Assembly: GCA_034440635.1 (NCBI GenBank)
Contig: JAOTON010001682.1
Coordinates: 712,501 to 776,500, forward strand
Direction: 5' to 3'
Origin: Lepas anatifera
Taxonomy: Eukaryota > Arthropoda > Thecostraca > Lepadidae
Length of the DNA stretch: 64,000 bases
The position numbers and the translations under genes were made by a program. Below are positions 34,134-44,711 of this stretch, piece after piece. The first letter of the stretch is position 1, and the number at the start of each line of letters is the position of its first letter. Below the pieces are notes generated by a model that worked only from the letters and a program-made list of their open reading frames with translations, did not search any database and was not told where the DNA came from.

Positions 34134-34262
34134 CACTAGCGGCGGGACTGGAGCTGAATTTTAACACTAACCCTATGGCGTTGACGGGGAATAAATGGGT
34201 TGAAAAGCCCGCGGTGTTTCCACCTCCCCACCCCCTTAAATTCGGACGTTCCGCCGTCACTG
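34134..34262 (-). mobile_element. hAT-like MITE, CAGTGACGGCGGAAC family, 129 bp
   Basis: Left end CACTAGCGGCGGGAC, right end GTTCCGCCGTCACTG, with a perfect 8-bp duplication, GCTGTAGT, at 34126-34133 and 34263-34270. It is the short reference copy for 30624-31228. Confidence 0.87.
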
Positions 34263-34333
34263 GCTGTAGTCGGCCTCCCCTGGTGGAAAATCAGTGGCGA
34301 CGCCCCTGGTGATATGATGCACCATTCGGAAGG

Positions 34334-34551
34334 CAGGGGCGGACCCAGACCCGCGTTTTGGGGCGGGGGCCAAACCCATGTATGCCTCTATTCCTGGGGG
34401 GAGGGGGTGGGAGCGAAGTTTTTTTTGCTCTACAGACCTAGTGTAAACACCTTTCAAAAATTTTCCGGCGTTTGGGGGCCAAAAGATAGTTTGCCCCCCC
34501 TCCAGCGCTTTGAGGGGCCATGGCCGGAATGCCCCCCTGCGTCCGCCAATA
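34334..34551 (-). mobile_element. hAT-like MITE, GGACGCAG family
   Basis: Starts CAGGGGCGGACCCAG and ends CTGCGTCCGCCAATA. Flanking 8-mers TCGGAAGG (34326-34333) and TCGGAGGG (34552-34559) match 7/8. The interior (GCTCTACAGACCTAGTG, TTCCGGCGTTTGGGGG, GGCCATGGCCGGAATGCCCC) is the inverse of the left and central part of 1202-1500. Confidence 0.85.
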
Positions 34552-34559
34552 TCGGAGGG

Positions 34560-36176
34560 CACCTTCCAGGCATCACCAAAGCACGTTTTTTGGACATTCT
34601 CATATGTGTTTGAAAGTAATGCATCAACATTTGGCAAGAGGGGGTGCCATTGTCTGGAAAAGGGAGGGCAAATACTAATCCGAAGTGTGCTCGGCTCTCA
34701 CAGCGGTGGTCAATTACAGCACTTGCAAAACTCGGCACTGACAGCGGCCAACCGGCAACGCCAGAATATAGGGCTGCCAGAGCCATCATTTTAAGTGGCA
34801 CCTATGGCGTTTGTATGGAAGTTTCGGCCTTTTATATGCCTTCGGTTGTCCAGACCACGACAGTGCGCCCGACATGGACACCGGATGTGGAAGAGGGCTC
34901 TGCGGACGCCCCCTTCACTGCCGGATCAAGGGAGAAGAGGGACAAAAAGGCAGGTTCCCTCACAACTTCCCTCCAACGAACGAAAGAAAAGCGTATGCCA
35001 CATTTGAAATGTTTTATAGGAGAGCAATTTTTCCGTCTCGCTTTATATTAGAGGAAGCGTGGGACTGACGTGAAAAAGGCGATTATCATCACACTTTTTT
35101 GCGAATTTTGGCATTTTATTAGATGAACAGATACAGCTTGTTCCTTTGCATATAATGATAGCAAAATATAAAAATCGGGAAAAAATGTTGCCTACGTTTT
35201 TCTTCGGATGGACGGCAGAAACGCTATCCGATTTACTAGGCTTTCCGCGGTTTCGGGCCCTATTGCCCCCCCCTCGCCCTACTCCCAAACAGTCAGTGCA
35301 TTACGTCATTTGTTCCCTATGTTCGTCACTGGAACAAACACGTGTCATCTACAAAAACAACAAAAAAAACACCCGGGGAAACTGACCTGCTCACATAGAA
35401 GAAACCCCCTCTCCGTCCGCTCAAATCCGCCACTTCCTCTGCTCACGACGTCTCTCCACTGTTCAAGGCAGCACCAATCACAGCAAATGCACCGCCCCAA
35501 CACAGCTCACTCGCCACGAAATGTCAGCCGAAACCGTTTCGCCGGCACACTGCGCAAACCTCCCCGGAGAACACTTTTCCAGCCGCCCGCGCACGGGAGA
35601 CGCCGGCAAGCAGAAGCCGAGAGCAGAAATCGGCGGGGACGCTCGTTGTAGATGGCGCCACCGTACGCTGACCTTGGTATAGACTCGCTGTAGTGGACAG
35701 GTGTGGCAAGTGGTTTCAGTGGAAGAGGGGAAGATACCAGCGCGTGAGCCAGGCAGTCAACAGGTGGAAGGAAGAGGCATGGGGTGCCGAGACAGGGAGA
35801 TAGTGCGTAATGGGGGAATGATGGATCGACGTGAGTGATTTCGGTAAAAGGGGAAAAGGATCCGTTTAAGGGGAGGGACAAGCGCCCGCCCTCTGGTGGC
35901 GCCACGGGCTTAGCATCCGGATAAATGCTCTCAGGTTCGCAGGTCGTGCATTTGGATAAAATGATTAGGGGTGCCCAAAACGGAACGTCAATATCCACCG
36001 TATCAAAATTCATTTTCAAATATAAAATGCATTCTGCTTTCCCCACAAGCCTGCCAGAACTGCATAAAAGTTATAAAAAGTCTACCACTGGGACCATAAG
36101 CGTCGGAAAAGTGGGGCCTGGTGTGGAGGGACGCTTATAACTACGACGGCCGGAAAATGTGTAGGTACCCAGAATG
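34560..36176. other. 1.6 kb without a recognisable gene
   Basis: Several overlapping open frames reach 135-179 codons (34644-35051, 35208-35651, 36046-35507), but none shows a known domain, conserved motif or splice-supported context. Their overlap on both strands argues for chance. Confidence 0.4.
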
Positions 36177-36302
36177 GTGCGTAGAGCCATTGGCCGGTCC
36201 CAGTTGTACACACGAATTTATTCAACCAGGATCTGCAAAGTGCGTCGAGCCATTGGCCGGTCCCAGTTGTACACACGAATTTATTCAATCAGGATCTGCA
36301 AA
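36177..36302 (+). repeat. Recent 63-bp tandem duplication
   Basis: Two head-to-tail 63-bp units (36177-36239 and 36240-36302) differ at about three positions. The unit contains GAGCCATTGGCCGGTCCCAG and CACACGAATTTATTCAA. As 63 is a multiple of three, an open frame continues through both and would duplicate a 21-residue segment, but no known protein family is recognised. Confidence 0.85.
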
Positions 36303-36403
36303 GGCACTAAAAGATCAAGGGTATTCACGCCGGCACATCAAAGGTCCTAAAAAGTAACGTCACACCTGACGGAGGATTCAAACACCGGATGTGCACCTGC
36401 GCG

Positions 36404-36640
36404 CATACGCGTCGGAAAAGGGGGGCCATGGGGGCCTGCCCCCCCCCCACTTTTTGGCCAAAAATTTCCTGATCTCAGTCAAAATGAGATAAAACTGGAC
36501 ATTCTTATACCGAGCCGCTGCGGAAGGCAACGAGGAGCTCAAATTCGAACAGTTTTTGGCCCTGACGTTGAAAGTTTTTTGTCAACATCAGGTTGAAGTT
36601 TTGCTGCCCCCCCACTTTTTTGCCGGTGGCGACACTTATG
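36404..36640 (+). mobile_element. hAT-like MITE, GGCGACACTTATG-ended family, copy 1
   Basis: 237 bp colinear with 60911-61140: shared GGGGGCCTGCCCCCC, AAAA(C/T)TGGACATTCTTAT, GCCGCTGC(G/A)GAAGGCAA and CAAATTCGAACAGT blocks. Flanking 8-mers CCTGCGCG (36396-36403) and CCTGCTCG (36641-36648) match 7/8. Confidence 0.83.
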
Positions 36641-36648
36641 CCTGCTCG

Positions 36649-37135
36649 AGTCTGGCAGGAGACTTCCAGCAATGGATGGGAAAGTTATTCGATCAGTGCG
36701 CTGTCAGTCGAGATCAGTGTGGCTGGTGATTGCCTGACTGTTGTAAAACATCTTTTCGTGTCTGAATATTTCGCATGCTGCTTTGTGGGTTTGATCAATC
36801 TATTTTACGACGACAATTTCATCAATTTACAGATTCGAGGTGCGCCAGATATCGAAGGTAGACACGTCTCTCCATATTATGTGTAAAACATTTCGCCAGC
36901 CACAGTTCCACAATTTCGAGGAATTGTGGAACGTTTTAGTTGTGGTTGACAATTTGATTAAGGTTTTTGTTATTTTGTTCCAAATCTCAGCCAGTTTTTC
37001 AGCTAATTTTTGCATTATCAGCCCCTTTATTCTACTGCCTTCCTGCGGCCTTTCCCAGTCATTCGGCTGACACGCACGAGCCGACTTAAGACGGGTCATC
37101 AGCTAGCGCTTCCCATCCAGAACATATTCCCCGAA
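36649..37135. other. No recognisable gene
   Basis: An inverted GAATTGTGGAAC / GTTCCACAATT pair gives a small hairpin at about 36905-36930. No other feature was seen. Confidence 0.4.
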
Positions 37136-37143
37136 ATTTGTTC

Positions 37144-37416
37144 CATAGGCGGATCCAGGCGGGCAAGGAGGGGGGCACGTGCCCCCTCCCCGATTGACCC
37201 TCGGCGCCCCCTGAAAGGTCGATGGCCCCCCCCTGAAATGTCGCTTCCCACCCCCCCAGGATGCGAAAGCCGGCGCCCACCGATAGGATTTGGCGCCCAC
37301 CTGATAGCTTTTGCCGGTCATAAGTGGCGCCCCCTGGTCCGGATGGCGCCCCCCGGTCCGGATGGCGCCCCCCAGGAAGGTGCCCCCCCCGATCGGCAAT
37401 CCTGGATCCGCCTATG
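37144..37416 (+). mobile_element. hAT-like MITE, CATAGGCGG family, best copy
   Basis: 273 bp with ends CATAGGCGGATCCAGG and CCTGGATCCGCCTATG (16-bp inverted repeat). It has a perfect 8-bp duplication, ATTTGTTC, at 37136-37143 and 37417-37424. The interior holds short GGTCCGGATGGCGCCCCCC direct repeats. Relatives: 4046, 18223, 49005 (inverted) and 60201. Confidence 0.93.
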
Positions 37417-37424
37417 ATTTGTTC

Positions 37425-37868
37425 AACATGTCGAATGTCATGCCTTCTCTTCTGTACTCTTTTGTAAGGATTCCAATTTTCAATGATCTTGCAACATTAC
37501 CCTAAAAGCCTTTATTTGACCTTGAACTAAGTTCAAGATCATCATTCGGCCTAACAAGGGTAGGTATTCCCGTTACATACCTATCACTTGGCTACAGGAG
37601 TCAAGACAAACATTGGTACCCTTGGCTTTTGTTCTAGGCCTACTGGTTCCCGAGATATATATGACTTCCTGAATCGGCCTAAATTTTATATATTTTGTCC
37701 CGTAGTGACGACACAGCTCAACGAACGTTGCCTCACACTTGGTACAAATTTAGAGCGTGGTAGAGTAGTTTTGGATCCGCTCCGATTTTGTGCACGCCAT
37801 TGGCTCTGTAGCTAGTAGGGGAGGGGCTTAGAAAAGGCTTAACCAATCATACAGTTTGAAGGAAAAAC
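37425..37868. other. No recognisable gene
   Basis: Short open frames only. Ends at the target-site duplication of the large element beginning at 37877. Confidence 0.4.
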
Positions 37869-38699
37869 GGCACTTTCAGGGGCGTAGCCAGAGCTTTCGT
37901 ATGGGGGGCACACCAACTTTGAGGGCACCCCGGGGAAAAAGGGCACTTTTAACGTAACTTAAAAGACTTACTATATCTTTGTTTATAAAATTTTTTGGGC
38001 ATCTTTGGTTCAATAAAAATGCAAAGAAATCATTCACGGAGAAGGAAAACTCGATTAAAACCGAAAAAAGGAACAAAATATCACCAAAATGCCATGGAAG
38101 TAGCCAAAACACTACTTTTTGGATAGATTTAAGGGCAGCCAACTCATGCAAGTACTTAACATCAGAGAAATCAGCGGAGCATGTGATATCTGTTACAATG
38201 TGCAGGTTAAGGCATATTGAAGTCGAAAATTTTTTGTTATGCCGACTGGTTTTGTCGTGACGAGTGAGCACTGGCTGAACGCGGATTAAGTTCCTTGCCT
38301 CCCACAATCGCCGTGGGACGAGGAGTAGCATAGTGTCTTTGGAAGAACACATTTTTTCTGCCGGAAAAATTTGGGAGATATCTTTTGAACGCGTTTATTA
38401 TGTTCCATATTCGCAAGGCTCGGTCCCAGTTAAGAGTAAATAAAAGGTGAACAGGCCGGTGGTTTGGATGGGGATGGTGTGACAGGGCTGAAAATTGTGA
38501 AAACTATTTCTTCATCTAAATTAATTAGTAGAAATCCTGGTTTAAGGGACTGTGCACTGAGCTCAGGGGCACATGCCTTTTTATAATCCCTTCCCAGAAT
38601 TCACCAGTATAATAAGCAATTTATATAACCAGGGGTGCCTAGGTATCACAAGCCATTTTAGAAATTCCTCATTCCCCGTTAGCTTTGTTTTACAAGGGG

Positions 38700-40609
38700 A
38701 GTTTCCATTGTGTTCTTATTCCCCATCTATTCAAGACCAGCTCTGGGGCCCCCAAGTGTGGATCAGAGGCCTCCAGAGCAACTTCCCCCATCCCCCCAGT
38801 TGTGCCTTCAGGGAATAGACTAGCTCAGTGACCCCGCCCCAAGATGATGGGAGTTGGCCTTGTGTTCTTATTATCTATCTATTCAAGATCATCTCAGGGG
38901 CCCCTGATGTAGAGAGCAGAGCACGGAGCAGCTCATGCTTCACCCAGGGACTAGACTAGCTCATTGGTCCCAGAGATGAGGTCATCAGACTAGCTCAATG
39001 GGCCACAGATAGGCTCATAGGGCCTTAAACCAGTTCAAGAAGCCCCAGAACAGTTTAAGGCGCCAGATCACTTCAGGGGGCCTCAAGCCAACTTAAGGGG
39101 CTCTCACAAGCTCAGCGCCCGGACCATCTCAGGGTACCCTCAGAACCTAGATCCGCTCTTGGGCCCCAGATCAGCTCTTGGGGCCCCAGATCAGTTCAGG
39201 GGCCTCAAGTCAGGTCAGGGGGCAAGATCAAGTCAGGGGCACTAATTCAGCTCAGGAATCCCTCACCAGCTCGGGGCCCAAGCAGTTCAAAAGCCCCAGA
39301 GTTGCTCAGGGGACACCAGATCGGCCCATAGGACACCAGATCAGCCTAGGGGACAAACAATCAGATCAGTGGTCCCCGACCAGCTCGGGGCCCAGATCAG
39401 TTCGGGAATACCAGATCAAGTCAGGAGGCACTTAATCAGCTCAGGAGCCCCATACCATCTCAGGGGCCCTCACCAGCCCCTGTGGGCCCAGCTCAGCTCA
39501 AGGCCTGGGAGCTGCTCAGGAAATCAAGTAATCAACCCAGGAGGCCCGGAGTCAGCTTAAATGGCATCATATTAGCCATGGGGCACCAGACTAGCTCAGA
39601 GGGAATAAGATGGGCTCAGGAGACACACCGATGACTCAGCAGGCTCCAGATCGACTCAGGGGGCATTAGTTAAGGTCAGGAGGCAGTATATCTGCTCAGG
39701 GTACACCAGATCGATCAGCACAGGGGGCATGTTCAAGTCAGGGGCACTAAATCAGCTCAGGGATCCCTCACCAGCTCCGGGCCCAATCAGTTCAAAAGCC
39801 CCAGAGCTGCTCAGGGGACACCAGATGCCCATAGAGCACAAGATCAGCTCCGGGGACAAACAATCAGATCAGTGGTCCCCGACCAGCTCAGGAATACCAG
39901 ATCAAGTCAGGAGACACTTAATCAGCTCAGGAGCCCCATACCATCTCAGGGGCCCTCATCAGCCTCTGTGGGCCCAGCTCAGCTCAGGGCTTTAGATCTG
40001 CTCATGAAATTACGTAAGGAGGCCCAGATCAGCTGAAAGGGCACCAGATTACTCAGGGGCATCGTATGGGCTCAGGAGGCACCAGATCGACTAAGGGGCA
40101 TTAGTGCAGCTCAGGTGGCACCAGATCGATCCGCTCGGGGTCCAAATCAGCTCCCAGCCCCTAGACTATGGCATGAGCCTACATCAGCTCAGGGAGCAAC
40201 ATAACAGCTCAGGGGACACAAGGTGGGCTCAGGGCCCACCAAACCAGCTCAGGGGGGGACCAGACCATCTAAGGAGACATCAATAATCAGTTGAGGGGGC
40301 ACCTAATCAGCTGAAGAGTCACCATATTGACTTAGGAGACAGAATCAACTTGAGGAGGCATGAGAGCAGCTTGGGGGCCGAATCAGCTGAAGCGGCACTA
40401 TATTAGCTATTAGGGCATCAAGCAAGCTCGGAGGCATTAGACTAACTCAGAGGGCATTATATAGGTTCAGGAGGCACACTTATTTGCTCAGTGGGGCACT
40501 AGATTGACTCAGAGGCACCAGATCAGCTTAGAGGGCAAGTAATCAGCTCAAGGGGCCAAGACCAGCTGAGAGGCCACGAGATGAGCTCAAGGAGCACCAG
40601 ATTGGCTTC
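38700..40609 (+). repeat. ~20-bp satellite array within the giant element
   Basis: Dozens of imperfect tandem copies of AGCTCAGGGGCACCAGATC, with variants such as GACCAGCTC and TCAGCTCAGGAGCCCC. A larger duplication is visible: about 39225-39495 recurs at about 39735-39990, sharing TCAAAAGCCCCAGAG, AATCAGATCAGTGGTCCCCG and AGGAGCCCCATACCATCTCA. Open frames here (60-93 codons) follow the repeat phase and are not genes. Confidence 0.88.
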
Positions 40610-42530
40610 GCCCGTACGATTATTGGCGACGATGAGGCATTAGGTAGACACATACTAGGTGTCCATACTCTTCCCGGGTGCTTGGAAAGGCGACAGAATG
40701 CCCTAGCTGACCGAGAAAGGTATTAAGTTGTCCAACAATAGTTTCAATCGCTACATGCGGTCCAGTTACATCTAGGTTCAACGGCTAGGGCTCTAAATTT
40801 CGAGCGGCACGGCCCAAATTGGGTACACCACCTGGCAATCAAAAGGGCACCCCGGCAGTGATGGGGGCACGTGCCCACTGTGCCTTCCTGGCTGCACCCT
40901 TGGACAGTAGATCAACTCCGGGAGGCATTAAATAAGCTCAGGGGCCCGGATCAGCTCAAGGGGCAGTAAAACAGCTAACAGTACACCAGGCAAGCTCGGA
41001 GGCATCAAACTAACTCAGAGAGTATTTTATAGGCTCAGAAGGCACACTTGTTTTCTCAGGAGGGCACCAGATTGACTACGAGGGCACCAGATCAGCTCAG
41101 AGGGCACATGATCAGCTCCAGGGGGCACCAGATGAGCTCCGCCCGTACGATTATTGGCGACGATGAGGCATTATCTGGAAACGGATTACGTGCCTATGCT
41201 CTTCCCGGGTGCTTGGAAAGGCGACAGAATGCCCTAGCTGACAAAAAAGGCACTTAGTTGTCAAACAATAGTCGAAATCGCTAAATGCAGTCAAGTTACA
41301 TCTAGGTTCAACGGCGCAGGGCACTAAATTTCGAGTGGCACGGACCAAAGAGGGTACACCACCTGGCAATCAAAAGGGCACCCGGCACCGATGGGTGCAC
41401 GTGCCCCCTGTGCCCCCTGGACTGTAGATAAAGTCCGGGAGGCATTAAATAAGTTCAGGGGCCCGGATCAGCTCAAGGGGCAATAAAACAGCTAATAGGG
41501 CAGCAGGCAAGCTCGGAGGCATCAGACTAACTTAGAGAGCATTATATAGGTTCAGAAGGCACAATTATTTATTCAGGGGAGGGGGAGGCCACCAGATTGA
41601 CTACGAGGGCATCAGGTCAGCTCAGAAGGCACATGATCACCTCCATGGGGCACCAGATGAGCTCCGCCAGTACGATTATTGGCGACGATGAGGCATTATC
41701 TGGAAACGGATTACGTGCCTATACTCTTCCCGGGTGCTTGGAAAGGCGACAGAATGCTTTAGCTGACCAAAAAGGCACTTAATTATTAAACAATAGTTGA
41801 AATCGCTAAATGCGGCCTAGTTCCATCTAGGTTCAACGGCGTAGGGCACTAAATTTCGAGCGGCACGGCCCAAAGAGGGTACACCACCTGGCAATCAAAA
41901 GGGCACCCGGCACCGATGGGGGCACGTGCCCCCTGTGACCCCTGGCTGCGGCCCTGGACAGTAGATAAACTACGGGAGGCATTAAATAAGTTCAGGGGGC
42001 CCGGATCAGCTCAAGGGGCATTAAAACAGCTAATAGGGCACCAGGCAAGCTCGGAGGCATCAGACTAACTCAGAGAGCATTATATAGATTCAGAAGGCAC
42101 AATTATTTTCTCAGGGGGGGCACCAGATTGACTACGAGGGCATCAGATCAGCTCAGAGGGCACATGATCAGCTCCAGGGTTCAAGACCAGCGCTCAGGGG
42201 GCACCAGATGAGCTCAAGGGGCACCAGATTAGCTCTGCCCATACGAATATTGGCGACGATGAGGCATTATCTGGAAACGGATTACGTGCCTATACTCTTC
42301 CCGGGTGCTTGGAAAGGCGACAGAATGCCCCAACTGACCAAAAGGGCACTTAATTGTCAACCAATAGTTTAAATCCCTAAATGCAGTCTAGTTCCATCTA
42401 GGCTTAACGACGTAGGGCACTAAATTTCGAGCGGCACGGCCCAAAAAGGGCACACCACCTGGCAATCAAAAGGGCACCCCGGCACCGATGGGGGGCACGT
42501 GCCCCTGTGCCCCCCCTGGCTGCGCCCCTG
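40610..42530 (+). repeat. Higher-order array: 4 copies of the element's right end
   Basis: A ~290-bp core begins CGTACGATTATTGGCGACG and runs through CTTCCCGGGTGCTTGGAAAG and GGTACACCACCTGGCAATC to a CTGGCTGC-type end. Cores start at about 40611, 41142, 41666 and 42237, separated by ~240 bp of 20-bp satellite. The inner copies of the terminal repeat are mutated (CTGGCTGCACCCTTG, CTGGACTG, CTGGCTGCGGCCCTG); the outermost, CTGGCTGCGCCCCTG, is intact. Confidence 0.9.
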
Positions 42531-42538
42531 GGCACTTT

Positions 42539-43556
42539 GGTGCACTTTCAGCCTGGAGTGGCTTAAGGATAGGTATCTTTATTTGCAGTGGTTAATTTGG
42601 TCTCACTTTTGTTGAAAAATGGCTAATTACCCAATTATTCCGTATTATCTAATTTCACGAAGGTAAAGAGCTTCAATATCGGTGCGATGTCGTGAATGGT
42701 AGCACCCCATGCTATCATGCAGGTAGGTACAATAAAGTATCCTGGGTACGATAAACTTTGTTATCTAGCTGCGCCATAAAGCAAGACGAATATGAATGGA
42801 ATGTTTTTAGCTAAAACAGGTTATTGTTAGGACTAACAACGTTTGAATTTCACGTTCAGCCCAAAGGTTTTCAAGAGGTCCAAGCAAGAAAATGTTGTCC
42901 TCGCCGTATTTACGCGCAGTGGGGCTTGAGTATGACGTCACTATTCCAAGTTCAACTCATACCACGTGACCACCCGGGGGCGGAGGGGTCGTTAGAGGGT
43001 TGATAGGTAGAGGGTTGGTAATTTTGACCTTTTTCTCCGCGATCGATGTTTGCTAGGGCAAATTAAATTACAGTCAAGTGGTTTCTCGACATGCGATCTC
43101 AGTTCAAAACCCATTAAAAAGGTAACATCCATTTAAAACGTTTCCCACGTTTCAGACTAGTCGGTGAAACGAGTAAAGAGGCAGGCAAAGGTGCCTTGCA
43201 CAGAACGCCTTATAAAAAGCCCTAAACTAACTAACTAACTGCGCAGGACGCGATCGGGAGAGTCTGAATTTTACCTTTTTCTCCGCAAACAATAAGCTCT
43301 GGAAAATGCCCATCAAGACGTTTCTCGGCATGTTTTATCACGTGGCTATCTTGGTTCATGTCATGTCCATGATAATACCAACGCATTCGCTGTAGCAATA
43401 ATAGAAGCGTTTTAGGGAGGCGGCACTAAGGACATGTAAAGCCGCGACCATGCAAAATTTCAGTAAAATCGGGACTCAAACACTAATTTGAGTACGAATA
43501 AGTTACTACTTGTTATCATGGACAGATCCGACAGATCAATACCCTATTATGAAGGT
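42539..43556. other. No gene; repeat tail at 43174-43240
   Basis: On the minus strand 43240-43174 carries (TTAG)n-like tail sequence and GGCGTTCTGTGCAAGGCACC, the same block as 3112-3160. No coding motif is recognised. Confidence 0.5.
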
Positions 43557-43564
43557 GGCACATT

Positions 43565-43943
43565 CAGTGGCAGATCTAGCCGGTCGGTTTAGGAGGGGCA
43601 AACCAAAGTCGAAAAGGAAAGAACGTCTCGCAACGAAAACATGCGCTAAAATACGACTTTCCGGTACGGGTGTTTGAAGCAAGAAGCAAAAAAATGTCAT
43701 GGGCTGAAAAATATGAGCTTAAGATCCTTCTTTCCTATCCAAGGCCCGATATTTTCACTGAACTTAGCTGGTTCTGTTTGAAGTTGAGAGTTCAAGCACC
43801 AAAATGTTGCCTATAAACTTAAAAGGAGTCGGGGGAAAAAAGGAGGTCGATCGCTTGGGGGGGCAAAAACATAGTTTTGCCCCGAGCTTTTCCGTTTGGG
43901 GCGGGGGCAATTGCCTTTTTTGCCCCCCCTGGATTCGCCACTG
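43565..43943 (+). mobile_element. hAT-like MITE, ~390-bp GTTTGGGAGGGGCAAAC family
   Basis: 379 bp starting CAGTGGCAGATCTAGC and ending GGATTCGCCACTG. It has a perfect 8-bp duplication, GGCACATT, at 43557-43564 and 43944-43951. The site itself (GAAGGTGGCACATTCC) resembles the end of the TTAA MITE, so it may have landed in an old MITE remnant. Confidence 0.92.
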
Positions 43944-44142
43944 GGCACATTCCACAGGAAAAAGCTAGAACGAATCCCAAAATCAGGGGGACGTCTCCCC
44001 TGCTGCCCAAGTGGGGGAATGCGCCACTCATGCTGGCGAAAATTGTAAGAATATATATTAAAGACATTTCTCAAAACTCACAATCTGAAGGGAAGGCACA
44101 ACTCATTCGTTCTGCTTTTACCTTACCGCACAATCCTCCCAC

Positions 44143-44214
44143 TCCTCGATAGTATAGTGGTGAGTATCCCCGCCTGTCACGCGGGAGACCGGAGTTCGAT
44201 TCCCCGTCGGGGAG
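44143..44214 (+). tRNA. tRNA-Asp (GTC)
   Basis: 72-nt cloverleaf. The acceptor TCCTCGA pairs with TCGGGGA (one T-G wobble), with discriminator G. The D arm is GTAT...GTAT. The anticodon arm CCCGC / CTGTCAC / GCGGG gives anticodon GTC. The T arm is CGGAG-TTCGATT-CCCCG. A T-run (CTTTTT) follows at 44215, fitting RNA polymerase III termination. There are no introns. Two deviations from the common metazoan tRNA-Asp are visible: an A in the T stem that leaves an A-C mismatch, and a G in the D loop where T is usual. It may be a working gene with a weakened T stem or a recently decayed copy. Confidence 0.85.
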
Positions 44215-44221
44215 CTTTTTC
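44215..44221 (+). terminator. RNA polymerase III terminator
   Basis: A run of five T directly after the tRNA-Asp 3' end. Confidence 0.7.
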
Positions 44222-44711
44222 GTTCCTGCCGATTGCGAGGGTAGTGAGTAGAGCATATTGCATGAACTGAGCCCATTCTGATGTGTTCCTGTTCCATACG
44301 AAATGGGAATGTGGCGTGATCTGAAAGCTGCATTCATATGAACGGTTCTGAGAGAATGTATGCCGATGGCTTGTTCTGCCCTGCGTTCGTATCGCTCCCA
44401 AGTCAATGCATTGCCAGAAACATATAATTTGTGACTGAGACTGTATTTTTGCTGAAGTCTCACTGAGAGTCGGAACATAGAAGTCAACGATCGAACAACG
44501 CTGTTGCCAGTGAGCGAGAGTGAGCAGCGACCTCATTCACAACAGAAATCACACGTAAACCCATTGGACCCGCCGGAGCAGACCTCGTGAAACCATTGCT
44601 CACACTCCTCACACTCAGTCAGAATTCAGATTTGCCGCTTACCCTGGGGATCCTACCTCTCCCTCCATCATTTTCTCACCGTCCCTAACAAATTTTACTC
44701 GGGGCCACAAT

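Larger units (their letters stand above)
37877..42530 (+). mobile_element. Giant hAT-like non-autonomous element with satellite interior
   Basis: Left end CAGGGGCGTAGCCAG, right end CTGGCTGCGCCCCTG (14/15 inverted match). The perfect 8-bp duplication GGCACTTT lies at 37869-37876 and 42531-42538. The left ~700 bp are mostly non-repetitive. From about 38700 the interior is ~20-bp repeats of the form AGCTCAGGGGCACCAGATC. From 40610 the right-terminal domain recurs four times. A 158-codon minus-strand frame at 38352-37876 runs into the left end but has no recognisable transposase motif. This is one insertion 4654 bp long with no detectable transposition gene. Confidence 0.85.

Noticed and set aside
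34200..36046. Several 115-179 codon frames as host genes
   Set aside because: They overlap on both strands, several cross MITE sequence, and none has a recognisable domain or splice structure.
37876..38352. 158-codon minus-strand frame as a transposase remnant
   Set aside because: It runs into the left end of the giant element, but no hAT dimerisation motif, zinc finger or catalytic motif can be recognised. I would not call it coding.
39178..41782. 60-93 codon frames in the 38.7-42.5 kb array
   Set aside because: They follow the satellite period and recur in different frames with no protein motif.
38700..42530. CRISPR array
   Set aside because: Repeats are ~20 bp, imperfect and directly adjacent, without unique spacers, and the context is eukaryotic.
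44071..44536. Minus-strand open frames of 119-138 codons over the tRNA
   Set aside because: They overlap the tRNA-Asp gene in antisense and have no known domain.
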